In this document: one piece after another, positions 17,478 to 25,882 of the stretch
Numbering within the stretch: the stretch's first letter is position 1
Layout: each line of letters begins with the position of its first letter
Origin: Chersky-806 sp038252255
GTDB lineage: Bacteria > Actinomycetota > Acidimicrobiia > IMCC26256 > JAENVU01
DNA length: 64,000 nt
Assembly (NCBI GenBank): GCA_038252255.1
Contig: JBBSAM010000020.1
Coordinates: forward strand, 23,605-87,604
Reading direction: 5' to 3'
Made by a program: the position numbers and the translations under genes
Notes under the pieces: model-generated
What the model was told of the DNA's origin: nothing
Database searches by the model: none
Seen by the model: the letters and a program-made list of their open reading frames with translations, nothing else

Positions 17478-17880
17478 TGGTGGTGAGCCGGCCGGTACGC
17501 CGGATTCTGTCCCGGCACCTCGCGGTGCCGGTGGCGACCATCCATCTCCGCCGGCGGTTACCCGCCGGCTCCAGCGGCCTACCCGGGGGTGTGTGACGCA
17601 AGCGCCACGCGGACGGGCCGTCCTCCCCCTGTCTGGCCTTGCTCCAAGTGGGGTTTACCGAGCCGCCCGGGTCACCCCGGGCGCTGGTGCGCTCTTACCG
17701 CACCGTTGCACCCTTACCTGTGCGAGCCGGTCGCCCGGCCCGCCATCGGCGGTCTCTTCTCTGTGGCACTTTCCTGCGGGTCGCCCCGACTGGGTGTTAC
17801 CCAGCACTTCGCCCTGTGGAGTCCGGACGTTCCTCGGGCGGGTCGAGCCCGCACGCGGTCGCCTGGCCGACTCACCATCA
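17478..17880 (-). ncRNA. rnpB: RNase P RNA (type A)
   Basis: Read on the minus strand, the region carries the universal RNase P RNA blocks in order: GAGGAACGTCCGGACTCC then ACAGGGC near the 5' end (about 17840-17810), 'GTGCCACAGAGAAGAGACCGCC'-type J/P elements, GGTAAGGGTGCAACGGTGCG followed by GTAAGAGCGCACC, and near the 3' end ACAGAATCCGGCGTACC then GGCCGGCTCACC, which pairs with the 5' region. It is the catalytic RNA that removes tRNA 5' leaders. Ends are estimated to within about 10 nt. Protein-like frames across this stretch are therefore spurious. Confidence 0.95.
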
Positions 17881-17900
17881 CGCGGACGCATTGTCGCACC

Positions 17901-18365
17901 TCAGCCGCGGGGTGGCATCAACCTTTCGTCTCCGTCACTCTCCCGGACCGAGTTGCGGGCCATCCGGGCGCCGATGATGCCGCCGACGAGCCCGAACACC
18001 ATGGCGAACAGGAGCTGGCCGAAGATCTGGCCGGCGGTGAAGACGGCATCCGGTCCACTGAACAGGCCCTGGGACTCGGAGCGCGCGACCCAGATCAGCA
18101 CGCGCACCGGCAGCCACAGCACGAACGCGCCGAGCCCGGCCATCGATCCGTTGGAGAGCGGCGTCGTGGGGGCGCGGTGGGCGGCCACCGCGCCGGCGAC
18201 GACGTAGGCGAGCATCAGCCCGACGCCGAACACCAAGACCCAGGCGCTGTCGTTGAAGTCGGTGGTCTGGTGGTCGACGACGGCGCGGAGGGCCGAGAGC
18301 GGGACGATGACGAGCAGCCCGGCCAGCGCACCGCGCAGGACTGCTCCCGGCTCGACCGTCTTCAC
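17901..18365 (-). CDS. Four-helix integral membrane protein, unknown
   Basis: 154 residues with four predicted membrane helices (about 10-28, 42-62, 74-94 and 110-132). Residues 'VVDHQTTDFNDSAW' form an outer loop. No enzymatic motif. It starts at a GTG at 18365, 12 nt downstream of the CaCA exchanger stop, so the two may be co-transcribed. Confidence 0.75.
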   Translation of the reverse strand: MKTVEPGAVLRGALAGLLVIVPLSALRAVVDHQTTDFNDSAWVLVFGVGLMLAYVVAGAVAAHRAPTTPLSNGSMAGLGAFVLWLPVRVLIWVARSESQGLFSGPDAVFTAGQIFGQLLFAMVFGLVGGIIGARMARNSVRESDGDERLMPPRG

Positions 18366-18377
18366 GCCGTCAGCCTG

Positions 18378-19688
18378 TCACGCGGAGGCGGGCGCCGGCT
18401 CGTCACCGTGAGCGAGCTCGGCCACGGGGGTGCGAAACCCGTCGCGCAGCAGCGGGCCGAACGCGCCGCGCTGGCGGGCGATCATGAATGCGGCGAGCAC
18501 GAGGTAGGTGATCCCGACTGCGATGCGCTCGATCTCGCGGATCCCCTCGGGGAGCGCGGCGCCGAGCACGAACTGGGAGAGGAAGAGGCCGAGCAGCGCG
18601 TACGCCTCCTTGACGCTGATCGAACGGTTCGCCAGAACCGCGACGGCGAACGCCGATTGCGCGGCGGTGAGGAACAGCTCCTCGCGCTGCAGTGGGTCGA
18701 TCGGCAAGCCGTGCAGTGTCTGCGAGAAGATCGCGAACACGATCGGCAGGCTGCCGACGAGCAGCGTCCACTGGTTCACCTTCGACGACACGAGCGCGCC
18801 GAGCGCGGAGTTCGTGTTGAGCCGCCACGCGAACAGACCCGCGATCAGCAGCTCGGGTGCTTCGGACGCCAGCGGCGCGAGCCACTGCACGAGGAGGAAC
18901 TCGTCGATCCCGAACTTCGCGCCGGTCTGCACCAACGCCTCGGCGAACCCTTCCGCGCTGGCCAGGATCACCCCTGCGGCGAACACCAGCATGAGCCCGA
19001 CCACGATGCGGCGCGTGCGCGGGTTCAGATTGCCGATGAGCTCCGCCGGTCCCACCAGATGCGGCTCCTCGGCCGGCGCCCGCGCGATCCGCCACAGGTA
19101 GGCGACGAACAGGCCGATGAGGACGACGGAGTCGAAGAGGGTCAGGGTCCGTTTCAGCGGCAGGGTGAGTGAGTACAGCGTGGCCACCAGCAGGAAGGCG
19201 ATCTCGACCGAGTGGCTGCGGTCCAGGCTCACCTCGGTGTCGACCGGGCCCGTGTAGCCCTGGCGCTTGGCGATCGTCTTCATGCGCCACGCCGCGAGCA
19301 GCACGACGAGCGACCAGCCGATGCCGATCAGCAGCCGGTTCCCGCCGGTCATGTTGGCCAGGGCGAGCGGCGCGTACTTGTGGGGATCGGTCCCGGCCTT
19401 GGCGGTGAAGACGAAGTCGACGGCGTATTCGGGGAGGACCGCGATGAGCGCCAGGACGGCCAGCGCGAGGCCCGCCGAGACGTCCAGCTGGAGCACCTCG
19501 GCACTCCAGGCCAGGAGGAATGCGGCCCCGACGACCGCGAGCCCGAAGATCGACGCCGCGACCCAGCTCTGCGGATGGGTGCCCGTGATCCGTAGCCCGA
19601 GGGCCGGGAGCGTCAAGCCCGTCGCCATGACGATGGCCAGGAGCTGGCGCTTGGGATGACTGGCCGATGTGGGGAATTCGACAGGCAT
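18378..19688 (-). CDS. CaCA-superfamily sodium/calcium exchanger-like protein
   Basis: 436 residues with about eleven membrane helices. The two alpha repeats of the Ca2+/cation antiporter family are visible: 'IAVLPEYAVDF...NMTGGNRLLIGIG' (about 85-125) and 'LAPLASEAPELLIAG...SSKVNQWTLLVGS' (about 270-310), each with the acidic and Asn/Thr residues that line the ion path. It probably exchanges Ca2+ or another cation against Na+ or H+. I prefer the ATG at 19688 to the one at 19697 because a TAGGAT -10-like element lies exactly 7 nt upstream of 19688. Confidence 0.88.
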   Translation of the reverse strand: MPVEFPTSASHPKRQLLAIVMATGLTLPALGLRITGTHPQSWVAASIFGLAVVGAAFLLAWSAEVLQLDVSAGLALAVLALIAVLPEYAVDFVFTAKAGTDPHKYAPLALANMTGGNRLLIGIGWSLVVLLAAWRMKTIAKRQGYTGPVDTEVSLDRSHSVEIAFLLVATLYSLTLPLKRTLTLFDSVVLIGLFVAYLWRIARAPAEEPHLVGPAELIGNLNPRTRRIVVGLMLVFAAGVILASAEGFAEALVQTGAKFGIDEFLLVQWLAPLASEAPELLIAGLFAWRLNTNSALGALVSSKVNQWTLLVGSLPIVFAIFSQTLHGLPIDPLQREELFLTAAQSAFAVAVLANRSISVKEAYALLGLFLSQFVLGAALPEGIREIERIAVGITYLVLAAFMIARQRGAFGPLLRDGFRTPVAELAHGDEPAPASA

Positions 19689-19695
19689 CAGACGC

Positions 19696-19701
19696 ATCCT
19701 A
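19696..19701 (-). promoter_or_regulatory. Putative -10 element (TAGGAT) of CaCA exchanger gene
   Basis: On the minus strand TAGGAT fits TANNNT and lies 7 nt before the ATG at 19688. It overlaps the alternative ATG at 19697, which argues against that upstream start. Confidence 0.45.
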
Positions 19702-19802
19702 CGAGTGGTGATCGTCCGTTTCGTGCCCCAGCCTCAGGTCGAGCGGAATACGCGCCGAAAGAAGCCCGTTGAACGATTTCGAACCGGAGGAAGCGTTCGA
19801 TC

Positions 19803-20057
19803 ATGATGGCACTCCAGGGGCTCACAGTGAACGGTGGCTGGCGCCAACAGGCGCGCTGCCGCGGCGTCGACCCCGAGATCTTCCATCCAGGTGAGGAAGA
19901 CGACCCATCTCCCGCGAAAGCGATCTGCGAGCTCTGTCCCGTGCGCGAGGCCTGCCTCGAGCACGCGCTGGCCGTGCGCGAGAAGCACGGCGTCTGGGGC
20001 GGGCTCACCGAGCGCGAACGCCGGCGGGTGCTTCGCCAGCGTCGCCGCTCGGCCTGA
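19803..20057 (+). CDS. WhiB-family iron-sulfur transcriptional regulator
   Basis: 84 residues. Four Cys ligands of a [4Fe-4S] cluster are at 19, 42, 45 and 51 (C...CxxCxxxxxC). The 'GVWGGLTERERR' turn (about 63-74) and the basic C-terminal tail, which contacts DNA or sigma factor, complete the family signature. WhiB proteins occur in Actinobacteria and their phages and sense redox or nitric oxide. GGAGG lies 12 nt before the first ATG and 15 nt before the second (19806). The regulated genes are not evident. Confidence 0.95.
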   Translation: MMALQGLTVNGGWRQQARCRGVDPEIFHPGEEDDPSPAKAICELCPVREACLEHALAVREKHGVWGGLTERERRRVLRQRRRSA

Positions 20058-20152
20058 GGCTCACCGTTCGCAGAGTCTGCACGGGAGCAGGATTCGTCGC
20101 GGCCGCGGCCGCGGGGTACCTCGGCCGGCGGCGACGATCGTCGCCCGGGCCC

Positions 20153-21514
20153 GTGGCCGAGACCGGATTCGTCGGCCGTAACGCACGTCTCGCACGCCTT
20201 GGCGCGCGCACCAGTGGAGGCTTCGCCGTACATCGCGCACGCCGCGTGTTCACGTCCGCCGAACGGCGCGACACGCTGGATCGTGAGTACGAGATCCGCA
20301 CTGCGGCGCAGGTCGCCACGGAGCTCGGCAACATGAAGGGCGCGCTCATGAAGCTGGGCCAGATGGTCAGCTATCTGGACGAGGGGCTGCCCGAGCACTT
20401 CCGGGCTGCACTCGCGCAGCTGCAGCACGACGCGCCACCGATGAGCGCGGAGCTCGCCGGCTCCATGATCGAGCAGGAGCTCCACCTTCCGCCCGAGACG
20501 CTCTTCGCCGAGTGGGACCCGGTGCCGATCGCGGCCGCCTCGATCGGCCAGGTACATCGCGCGATCACCCACGAGGGGGTCGCGGTGGCGGTGAAGGTGC
20601 AGTACCCGGGCATCGCAGAGGCGATCGAAGCTGATCTCGGCAACGTGGGCCTGCTGTTCGGTGGGCTCGGCCAGGTGTTCCCCGGGCTCGAGTCCGGTCC
20701 GCTCGTCGCCGAGCTGCGCGCCCGCTTGCGCGAAGAGCTCGACTACGAGCGAGAGGCCCACCACCAGCAACGCTTCGCCGACTACTACGAGGGACACCCG
20801 TTCATCGAGGTCCCCGCCGTCCTCTCGCGGTACTCGTCCCGTCGTGTGCTCACCACCGAGCTGGCGGAAGGGGTGAGGTTCGCGGAGGCCGAGTCATGGC
20901 CCCAGGCCGAGCGCGACCTGGCGGCCGAGACCATCTTCCGGTTCGTCTTCGGCAGCCTCTACCGGCTGCGGCTGTTCAACGGTGACCCGCACCCCGGCAA
21001 CTACCTCTTCCGGCCCGGCGGGAGGGTCACGTTCCTGGACTTCGGTCTGGTGACGCCCTTCGAGGATCCCGAGCTCGTCTCCTTGCGGGCACTGATCGAG
21101 ACGATGGTGCTCGAGCCGGATCCGGTCGCGTTCCGGCGTGCGGTCGAGCAGGCGGGGTTCCTCCGATCGGGTGCCCCCGTCAGCGATGCGCAGGTCGTCG
21201 ACTACTTCGGCCTCTACGAGTACCTGCAGCAGGACCGCCGCTCGACGATCGGCCACGACCTCGCTTCCGAGAACGTGCGCCGGGTCTTCGACGCGACGGG
21301 CCCGTACCGCGAAGTGATGCGGCACGCGAACGTCCCGCGCGCGTTCGTGGTCGTGCAACGCATCAACCTCGGCCTGTTCGCGATCCTCGCCTCGCTCGGG
21401 GCCACCGCGAACTGGCGCCGCATGGCCGAGGAGATGTGGCCCTGGGTCGGCGGGCCTCCGTCCACTCCGCTCGGTGAGCTGGAGCACGCCTGGAGAGCGG
21501 ATCGCGGCCGGTGA
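20153..21514 (+). CDS. ABC1/AarF (UbiB-like) atypical kinase
   Basis: 453 residues. Signature 'MKLGQMVSYLDEGLP' (KxGQ, 67-70), 'AAASIGQVHRA' (the Ala-rich nucleotide loop), 'VAVKVQYPG' (VAIK-like Lys), 'FNGDPHPGNYLF' (catalytic loop) and 'VTFLDFGLV' (metal-binding DFG) are all visible. The family (UbiB/ADCK) binds ATP and acts in isoprenoid-quinone or lipid metabolism, probably as an ATPase. The frame stays open upstream of the GTG at 20153, encoding a hydrophobic Ala-rich stretch back into the end of whiB but with no ATG/GTG/TTG, so the true N-terminus is uncertain. Confidence 0.9.
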   Translation: MAETGFVGRNARLARLGARTSGGFAVHRARRVFTSAERRDTLDREYEIRTAAQVATELGNMKGALMKLGQMVSYLDEGLPEHFRAALAQLQHDAPPMSAELAGSMIEQELHLPPETLFAEWDPVPIAAASIGQVHRAITHEGVAVAVKVQYPGIAEAIEADLGNVGLLFGGLGQVFPGLESGPLVAELRARLREELDYEREAHHQQRFADYYEGHPFIEVPAVLSRYSSRRVLTTELAEGVRFAEAESWPQAERDLAAETIFRFVFGSLYRLRLFNGDPHPGNYLFRPGGRVTFLDFGLVTPFEDPELVSLRALIETMVLEPDPVAFRRAVEQAGFLRSGAPVSDAQVVDYFGLYEYLQQDRRSTIGHDLASENVRRVFDATGPYREVMRHANVPRAFVVVQRINLGLFAILASLGATANWRRMAEEMWPWVGGPPSTPLGELEHAWRADRGR

Positions 21515-21564
21515 CCGGTCACTGACGATCGGTTTGGAGCCCTGAGGTCGAGATGCCGGGCCTG

Positions 21565-21570
21565 TAGGCT
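21565..21570 (+). promoter_or_regulatory. Putative -10 element (TAGGCT) of acyl-CoA dehydrogenase gene
   Basis: TAGGCT fits TANNNT and ends 10 nt before the ATG at 21581, without a ribosome binding site. Spacing is a little longer than the 7 nt seen elsewhere. Confidence 0.35.
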
Positions 21571-21580
21571 TCCGTGCACC

Positions 21581-22747
21581 ATGGACTTCGACCTGCCGCC
21601 CGAGCTGGCGGAGTTGCAGGCCTCCGTGCGCAAGCTGGCTCAGGAGCGCGTCGCCCCCCGTGCGCGCGAGATCGACCTGACCGAGGAGTACCCGCAGGAC
21701 CTCTTCGAGCTGTTCGTGGACACCGGCCTCGCCGGTCTCTGCATCCCCGAGGAGCTCGGTGGCTCGGGAGCGGGCATCCTCGGACTGGCCATCGCCATCG
21801 AGGAGGTGGCGAAGTACTCGAACGCCGCCGCCCTGATGCTCCTCCTCACCCGGCTCCCCACCGGCCCGCTCCTGATCGCCGGGAGCGAGGAGCTGCAGCG
21901 GAAGTACCTCACGCCGATCGCGACGGGGGAGCAGCGGGCTGCGTTCGGGCTCTCCGAGCCCCAGGCCGGCAGCGACGTGATGGGCATGCGCACGAAGGCC
22001 GTCCTCGACGGCGACGACTGGGTGCTCACGGGGACCAAGTGCTGGATGTCCGGGGTGCAGCAAGCTGATTGGTACTGCGTCTTCGCCAAGACCGGGCCCG
22101 TCGACTCACGCGCGCACGACAGCGTCTCCGCGTTCGTGGTCGAACGGGGTTGGGACGGCGTATCCGTCGGTCGCATCGACAAGAAGATGGGAGTGAAGGG
22201 CGTCGACACCGGCGAGCTCCTCCTCGACGAGGTGCGCGTGCCGGCGGCCAACATCGTCGGCGACATCGGCGGGTTCCGACTCTGCATGCTCGGGCTCAAC
22301 GCCATGCGCCCTATCGTCGCCGCGCGTGGGATCGGCCTCGCCGAAGGCGCGCTCATGTACGCAGTCGAGTACGCGAAGTCGCGCGAGGCGTTCACGAAGA
22401 CGATCGCGGACTTCCAGGGCATCCAATGGAAGATCGCCGAGCTGGCGACGGAGATCGAAGCTGCGCGCCTGCTCACGTACCGTGCCGCGTGGATGGCCGA
22501 TCGGGGCCAGTTCACGAAGGAGTACGTGCCCTACCTCTCGATGTGCAAGTACTACGCGACGGAGCTCGCAGTGAAGGTGAGCAACCACGCGCTGCAGATG
22601 CTCGGCGCGGCGGGGTACATGCAGGACCACCCGATGGAGCTGTACTACCGGGACGCCAAGCAGCTCACCATCGTGGAAGGCACGAGCCAGGTGCAGCTCG
22701 GGCTCATCGCCCGCGGCGTGCTCGACCACGACCTGTGGTGGGACTGA
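21581..22747 (+). CDS. Acyl-CoA dehydrogenase
   Basis: 388 residues. FAD-dependent oxidation of an acyl-CoA to the 2-enoyl-CoA. Family blocks: 'AFGLSEPQAGSD' (flavin/substrate contact), 'GTKCWMSGVQQADWY', 'MGVKGVDTGELLLDEVRVP', 'QGIQWKIAELATEIEAAR' and, near the C-terminus, 'GAAGYMQDHPMELYYRDAKQLTIVEGTSQVQ', which holds the catalytic Glu region. Chain-length specificity cannot be read. trpD follows after 3 nt, so the two may share a transcript. Confidence 0.95.
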   Translation: MDFDLPPELAELQASVRKLAQERVAPRAREIDLTEEYPQDLFELFVDTGLAGLCIPEELGGSGAGILGLAIAIEEVAKYSNAAALMLLLTRLPTGPLLIAGSEELQRKYLTPIATGEQRAAFGLSEPQAGSDVMGMRTKAVLDGDDWVLTGTKCWMSGVQQADWYCVFAKTGPVDSRAHDSVSAFVVERGWDGVSVGRIDKKMGVKGVDTGELLLDEVRVPAANIVGDIGGFRLCMLGLNAMRPIVAARGIGLAEGALMYAVEYAKSREAFTKTIADFQGIQWKIAELATEIEAARLLTYRAAWMADRGQFTKEYVPYLSMCKYYATELAVKVSNHALQMLGAAGYMQDHPMELYYRDAKQLTIVEGTSQVQLGLIARGVLDHDLWWD

Positions 22748-22750
22748 CCG

Positions 22751-23827
22751 ATGCCCGACGCGAACCGCCCTGACGACGCTTTTGTGTGGCCCGACGTCCT
22801 CGGCCCGCTCCTGCGCGGCGAGGATCTCGAACCTGCGCTCATCGACGCGGCGATGGCCACGATCCTCAGCGGCGCGGCGACCGACGCGCAGATCTCTGCG
22901 TTCGCGACGCTGTTGCGGGCGAAGGGCGAGACCCCCGTCGAGCTCGCGGCGCTGGTGCGGACGATGCTGCGGTTTGCCGAGCCCGTGCCGATCGCCGCGG
23001 AGAGCGAGCGCGGTCCGCTGGTCGACACGTGCGGCACCGGTGGGGACCGTTCGCACACGTTCAACATCTCGACGGTCGCGGCCATCGTGATCGCGGGAGC
23101 CGGCGTACGGGTGGCGAAGCACGGGAACCGCGCCGCGTCATCTGCGTGCGGCTCGGCCGACCTGCTGGAAGAGCTCGGCGTGGTCATCGACCTTGGTCCT
23201 GGCGGCGTGGTGCGTTGCATCGAAGAGGTCGGGATCGCGTTCTGCTTCGCGCAGAGGTTCCATGCCGCGATGCGCTTCGCCGGACCGGTGCGCAAAGAGA
23301 TCGGCGTCCCCACGACGTTCAACTTCCTCGGCCCGCTCGCGAACCCCGCCCGCGTGACCCGCCAAGTGGTAGGTGTCTCGGATCCCGCGATGGCGGACCG
23401 GGTGATCGGAACGCTCGCCGAGCTCGGGGCGAAGCACGCGATGGTCTTCTTCGGCCACGACGGCCTCGACGAGCTCACCACCACCGATGTCTCCACGGTC
23501 CGTGAGCTTCACGACGGCAAGGTGAAGCGATCCGTGCTCGATCCGCTCGACTTCGGGATCTCCCGCGCCGACGCCTCGGCGTTGCGGGGCGGGAACCCGG
23601 CGCACAACGCGGGCATCGCCCGGCGGGTGCTCGACGGTGAGAAGGGAGCGCTGCGCGACGTGGTCGTGCTGAACGCAGCCGCCGCGCTCGTCGTAGCCGA
23701 CGCGGTTGCCGATCTCGCCGAGGGGTTCGAGACCGCCTCCGCGGCGATCGACTCCGGCCGGGCTGCGGCGACGCTCGAACAGTTCGTCGCCGTCAGCCAC
23801 GCCGCGCGTGAGGAAGAGGAAGGGTAG
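22751..23827 (+). CDS. trpD: Anthranilate phosphoribosyltransferase TrpD
   Basis: 358 residues. Transfers the phosphoribosyl group of PRPP to anthranilate in tryptophan synthesis. The PRPP-binding 'DTCGTGGDRSHTFNIST' (92-108), 'VAKHGNRAASSACGSADLLE' (anthranilate/PRPP site) and 'RTF/NFLGPLANPA' are present. No other trp gene is in the window. It starts 3 nt after the acyl-CoA dehydrogenase stop; the next gene begins 2 nt after its own stop. Confidence 0.95.
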   Translation: MPDANRPDDAFVWPDVLGPLLRGEDLEPALIDAAMATILSGAATDAQISAFATLLRAKGETPVELAALVRTMLRFAEPVPIAAESERGPLVDTCGTGGDRSHTFNISTVAAIVIAGAGVRVAKHGNRAASSACGSADLLEELGVVIDLGPGGVVRCIEEVGIAFCFAQRFHAAMRFAGPVRKEIGVPTTFNFLGPLANPARVTRQVVGVSDPAMADRVIGTLAELGAKHAMVFFGHDGLDELTTTDVSTVRELHDGKVKRSVLDPLDFGISRADASALRGGNPAHNAGIARRVLDGEKGALRDVVVLNAAAALVVADAVADLAEGFETASAAIDSGRAAATLEQFVAVSHAAREEEEG

Positions 23828-23829
23828 GG

Positions 23830-24612
23830 ATGGCGAGCGCACTCCAGTGCCCGGCCTGCGGCTTCAAGCACCGGCTGTCCGCGCTCAGCGGTGAGCCGGT
23901 CTTCAGCTGCGTGCAGTGCGGCCGGCTGCTCAAGACCCCGGCGGAGTACCTGCGGCCCGAGCCGTCCGGACCGTCGGAGCCGCCGCGACCGAGCTCGGGC
24001 GCTCGCGTGCAGCGGGGTGGCTCGGCGACCCGGGACCAGACCTCGGTCATCCCGGCGGGCGGTCGCGTCGAGCCGAAGCTCCGACGACCCGCACCCCGGA
24101 GCGGTCCGGTGGCCGTGCCGCTTCCGTTGCGCATCCTGGCCTGGGTGATCGCCGTCGGCCTCGGCGCCTACATCGTGCGCTGGCTCGCCCGCACGATCGG
24201 ATGGCTGACCGGCGACTCCCTCATCGACGTCATCACCGGCAGCGGCATCGGCCGCTACCTCCGCGTGTTCGCGTTGGTGCCGTTCTGGGCCTTGGCCACT
24301 GCCCTCCTCGCGACGCTGTTCATCGAGGGCGGGCGCTGGTGGATCCGTCGCCGGAACCTGTCGCCCGGGCATCCCGGTCGCCCGCCCGTCCGGCGGGTCC
24401 CGCCGGCGAAGCAGGCGGCGCCCCCGCGCCAGCCGGCCCCGCGCCAGACCGCCACGCGCCAGACCGCGCCGCGCCCGAAGCCGCAGCCGCCGGTCCCGAC
24501 CGAGCCTCGCGCCCCGGCCCAGAGTCCCGCAGCCGCGGAGACGCGTTCACCGACCGGTGCGGCGGGCGCCCCGAAAGCCCGCCGGATCCCGCGGCGGGAC
24601 ATCAGCCCGTAA
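23830..24612 (+). CDS. Zinc-ribbon membrane protein with Pro/Arg-rich tail, unknown
   Basis: 260 residues. An N-terminal zinc ribbon (CPAC...CVQC, residues 7-30) is followed by a disordered stretch, two membrane helices (about 98-118 and 140-165) and a long tail rich in Pro, Arg, Gln and Ala that repeats 'PRQTA'-like units. The family resembles small actinobacterial zinc-ribbon membrane proteins of unknown role. The last 11 bases overlap the convergent exonuclease gene. Confidence 0.75.
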   Translation: MASALQCPACGFKHRLSALSGEPVFSCVQCGRLLKTPAEYLRPEPSGPSEPPRPSSGARVQRGGSATRDQTSVIPAGGRVEPKLRRPAPRSGPVAVPLPLRILAWVIAVGLGAYIVRWLARTIGWLTGDSLIDVITGSGIGRYLRVFALVPFWALATALLATLFIEGGRWWIRRRNLSPGHPGRPPVRRVPPAKQAAPPRQPAPRQTATRQTAPRPKPQPPVPTEPRAPAQSPAAAETRSPTGAAGAPKARRIPRRDISP

Positions 24613-25564
24613 CCGACACCTCGGCGCGGCGCCCGGCCGGTGCAGCCTTCCGCTTCCGTCGCTTGGGTGCGCGGTTGAAGCGCGGGTCGAGGTCGCGGAT
24701 GAGGTGGGCCTCGCGCACGGAGGCTTCCAGCACGTCCGCACATTCGATCCAGTCGATCGACTCCGTCTCGCGCAGCATCTGGGGGACCTTGCGCCGCGAG
24801 TCGCCGTGGAAGTGGGCGCGCACCTGGGTCCGGAGGTTCGAAGCCCGCCCGACGTAGATCGGCCGTCCGGCGCGGTCCCGGAACCGGTAGACGCCGGGGC
24901 GGCGCGGCACCCGGGCGGTGAGGCGCAGCTTGTTCGCGGTGGGGTGCGCGCGCATGCTCGGCAGCGCGAGGAGGTCGTCCAGACCGAGCACCCCGAGCGT
25001 CCCGGCGCGCTCGAGCAGCGCATGGAGCACGTCGGCGGTGGCCCGGGCGTCGGAGAGCGCTCGGTGGTTCGGGTCGACCGATGCGTGGAGATGGCGGGCC
25101 AACGTCCCGAGCTTGTGGTCCGGGACCTCGTCGCGCACGAGCCGCCGGCTGATGCGCAACGTGTCCACGCGCGGGTGATCGAGCTGTGGCGCCCCGTACC
25201 GGCGCAACGCGGCGTCGAGGAAGCTCGTGTCGAAGCGGAGGTTGTGCCCGACGATCACCGCGCTGCCGATGAACTCGAGGAGGGTCGGGAGGATCTCGTC
25301 GATCGGGGGCGCGGGGAGCACCATGGCCTGGGTGATCCCCGTGAGGACCGTGATGTACGCCGGGATCGGCTCGCCGGGGTTCACCAGGGTGTCGAAGACG
25401 CCGAGGCACTCGCCCCCGCGGTACTTCACCGCGCCGATCTCGGTGATCGAGCAGTGGTCCGGGGCGGTGCCGGTGGTCTCGAGGTCGAGCACGACGAACG
25501 TGACCTGCGAGAGCGGGGTCGAGGGGTCGTCGAACCCGGCGCGAATCCCTCCTGCGGTCAGCAC
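24602..25564 (-). CDS. DnaQ-like 3'-5' exonuclease fused to GIY-YIG (UvrC-type) nuclease domain
   Basis: 320 residues. Residues 20-185 form a DEDDh exonuclease: 'VLDLETTG' (Asp27, Glu29), 'VGHNLRFD' (Asp112) and 'HRALSDARAT' (His167, Asp172). Residues 215-300 form a GIY-YIG domain: 'PGVYRF', 'IYVGRASNL' and the later 'EASVREAHLI' Glu. The same fusion occurs in mycobacteria (Rv2191 type) and in DNA polymerase III epsilon homologues, and resembles E. coli Cho, a UvrC-like repair nuclease. It likely takes part in excision repair. A perfect LexA box lies 16 nt upstream of its GTG start, so it is probably SOS-induced. Confidence 0.92.
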   Translation of the reverse strand: MLTAGGIRAGFDDPSTPLSQVTFVVLDLETTGTAPDHCSITEIGAVKYRGGECLGVFDTLVNPGEPIPAYITVLTGITQAMVLPAPPIDEILPTLLEFIGSAVIVGHNLRFDTSFLDAALRRYGAPQLDHPRVDTLRISRRLVRDEVPDHKLGTLARHLHASVDPNHRALSDARATADVLHALLERAGTLGVLGLDDLLALPSMRAHPTANKLRLTARVPRRPGVYRFRDRAGRPIYVGRASNLRTQVRAHFHGDSRRKVPQMLRETESIDWIECADVLEASVREAHLIRDLDPRFNRAPKRRKRKAAPAGRRAEVSVTG

Positions 25565-25580
25565 TCCTGCGGGATGATAG

Positions 25581-25594
25581 CGAACATCTGTTCG
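25581..25594. promoter_or_regulatory. LexA (SOS) box
   Basis: CGAACATCTGTTCG matches the actinobacterial/Gram-positive LexA consensus CGAACNNNNGTTCG with perfect dyad symmetry. It is just upstream of a minus-strand TATCAT -10-like hexamer (25574-25579) for the exonuclease/GIY-YIG gene and about 30 nt before the TATGAT promoter of the plus-strand zinc-ribbon gene, so both could be affected. Confidence 0.8.
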
Positions 25595-25621
25595 TGCCGT
25601 GAGGATGGAGGAGGCGACTCC

Positions 25622-25627
25622 TATGAT
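25622..25627 (+). promoter_or_regulatory. Putative -10 element (TATGAT) of small zinc-ribbon gene
   Basis: TATGAT, near the sigma-70 consensus, ends 6 nt before the ATG at 25634; no ribosome binding site intervenes, so the mRNA is probably leaderless. Confidence 0.5.
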
Positions 25628-25633
25628 CGGTCG

Positions 25634-25879
25634 ATGGGCTCATACCGCTGCACCGCGTGCGGCAACCTCACCCGCTTCGACGTGACGGTCAGCCGGCGGG
25701 TCAAGGAGTTCCGTCACTTCAGCGTGGGTGGTGACCTCACGATCGAGAGCGCAGACGTGCTCGAGGAGCAGGTCGATCGCGTGGAGTGCCGGTGGTGCGG
25801 GGCGGGCGACGATGCGATCGAGCCGCGTTCCGATGGCGCGCCGGATGCGCCGGCCGCCTCGGACGCCGGTGCCGCGTGA
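25634..25879 (+). CDS. Small zinc-ribbon protein, unknown
   Basis: 81 residues. Two CxxC pairs, 'CTAC' (6-9) and 'CRWC' (near 53-56), suggest one zinc site; the last 25 residues are an Ala/Asp-rich disordered tail. No known function. The start is set by the TATGAT element and by the beginning of the conserved 'YRCTACG' block. Confidence 0.7.
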   Translation: MGSYRCTACGNLTRFDVTVSRRVKEFRHFSVGGDLTIESADVLEEQVDRVECRWCGAGDDAIEPRSDGAPDAPAASDAGAA

Positions 25880-25882
25880 CGC

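Noticed and set aside
17589..19172. A 527-codon plus-strand frame
   Set aside because: It crosses the RNase P RNA and is antisense to the membrane protein and CaCA exchanger genes; composition is non-protein-like.
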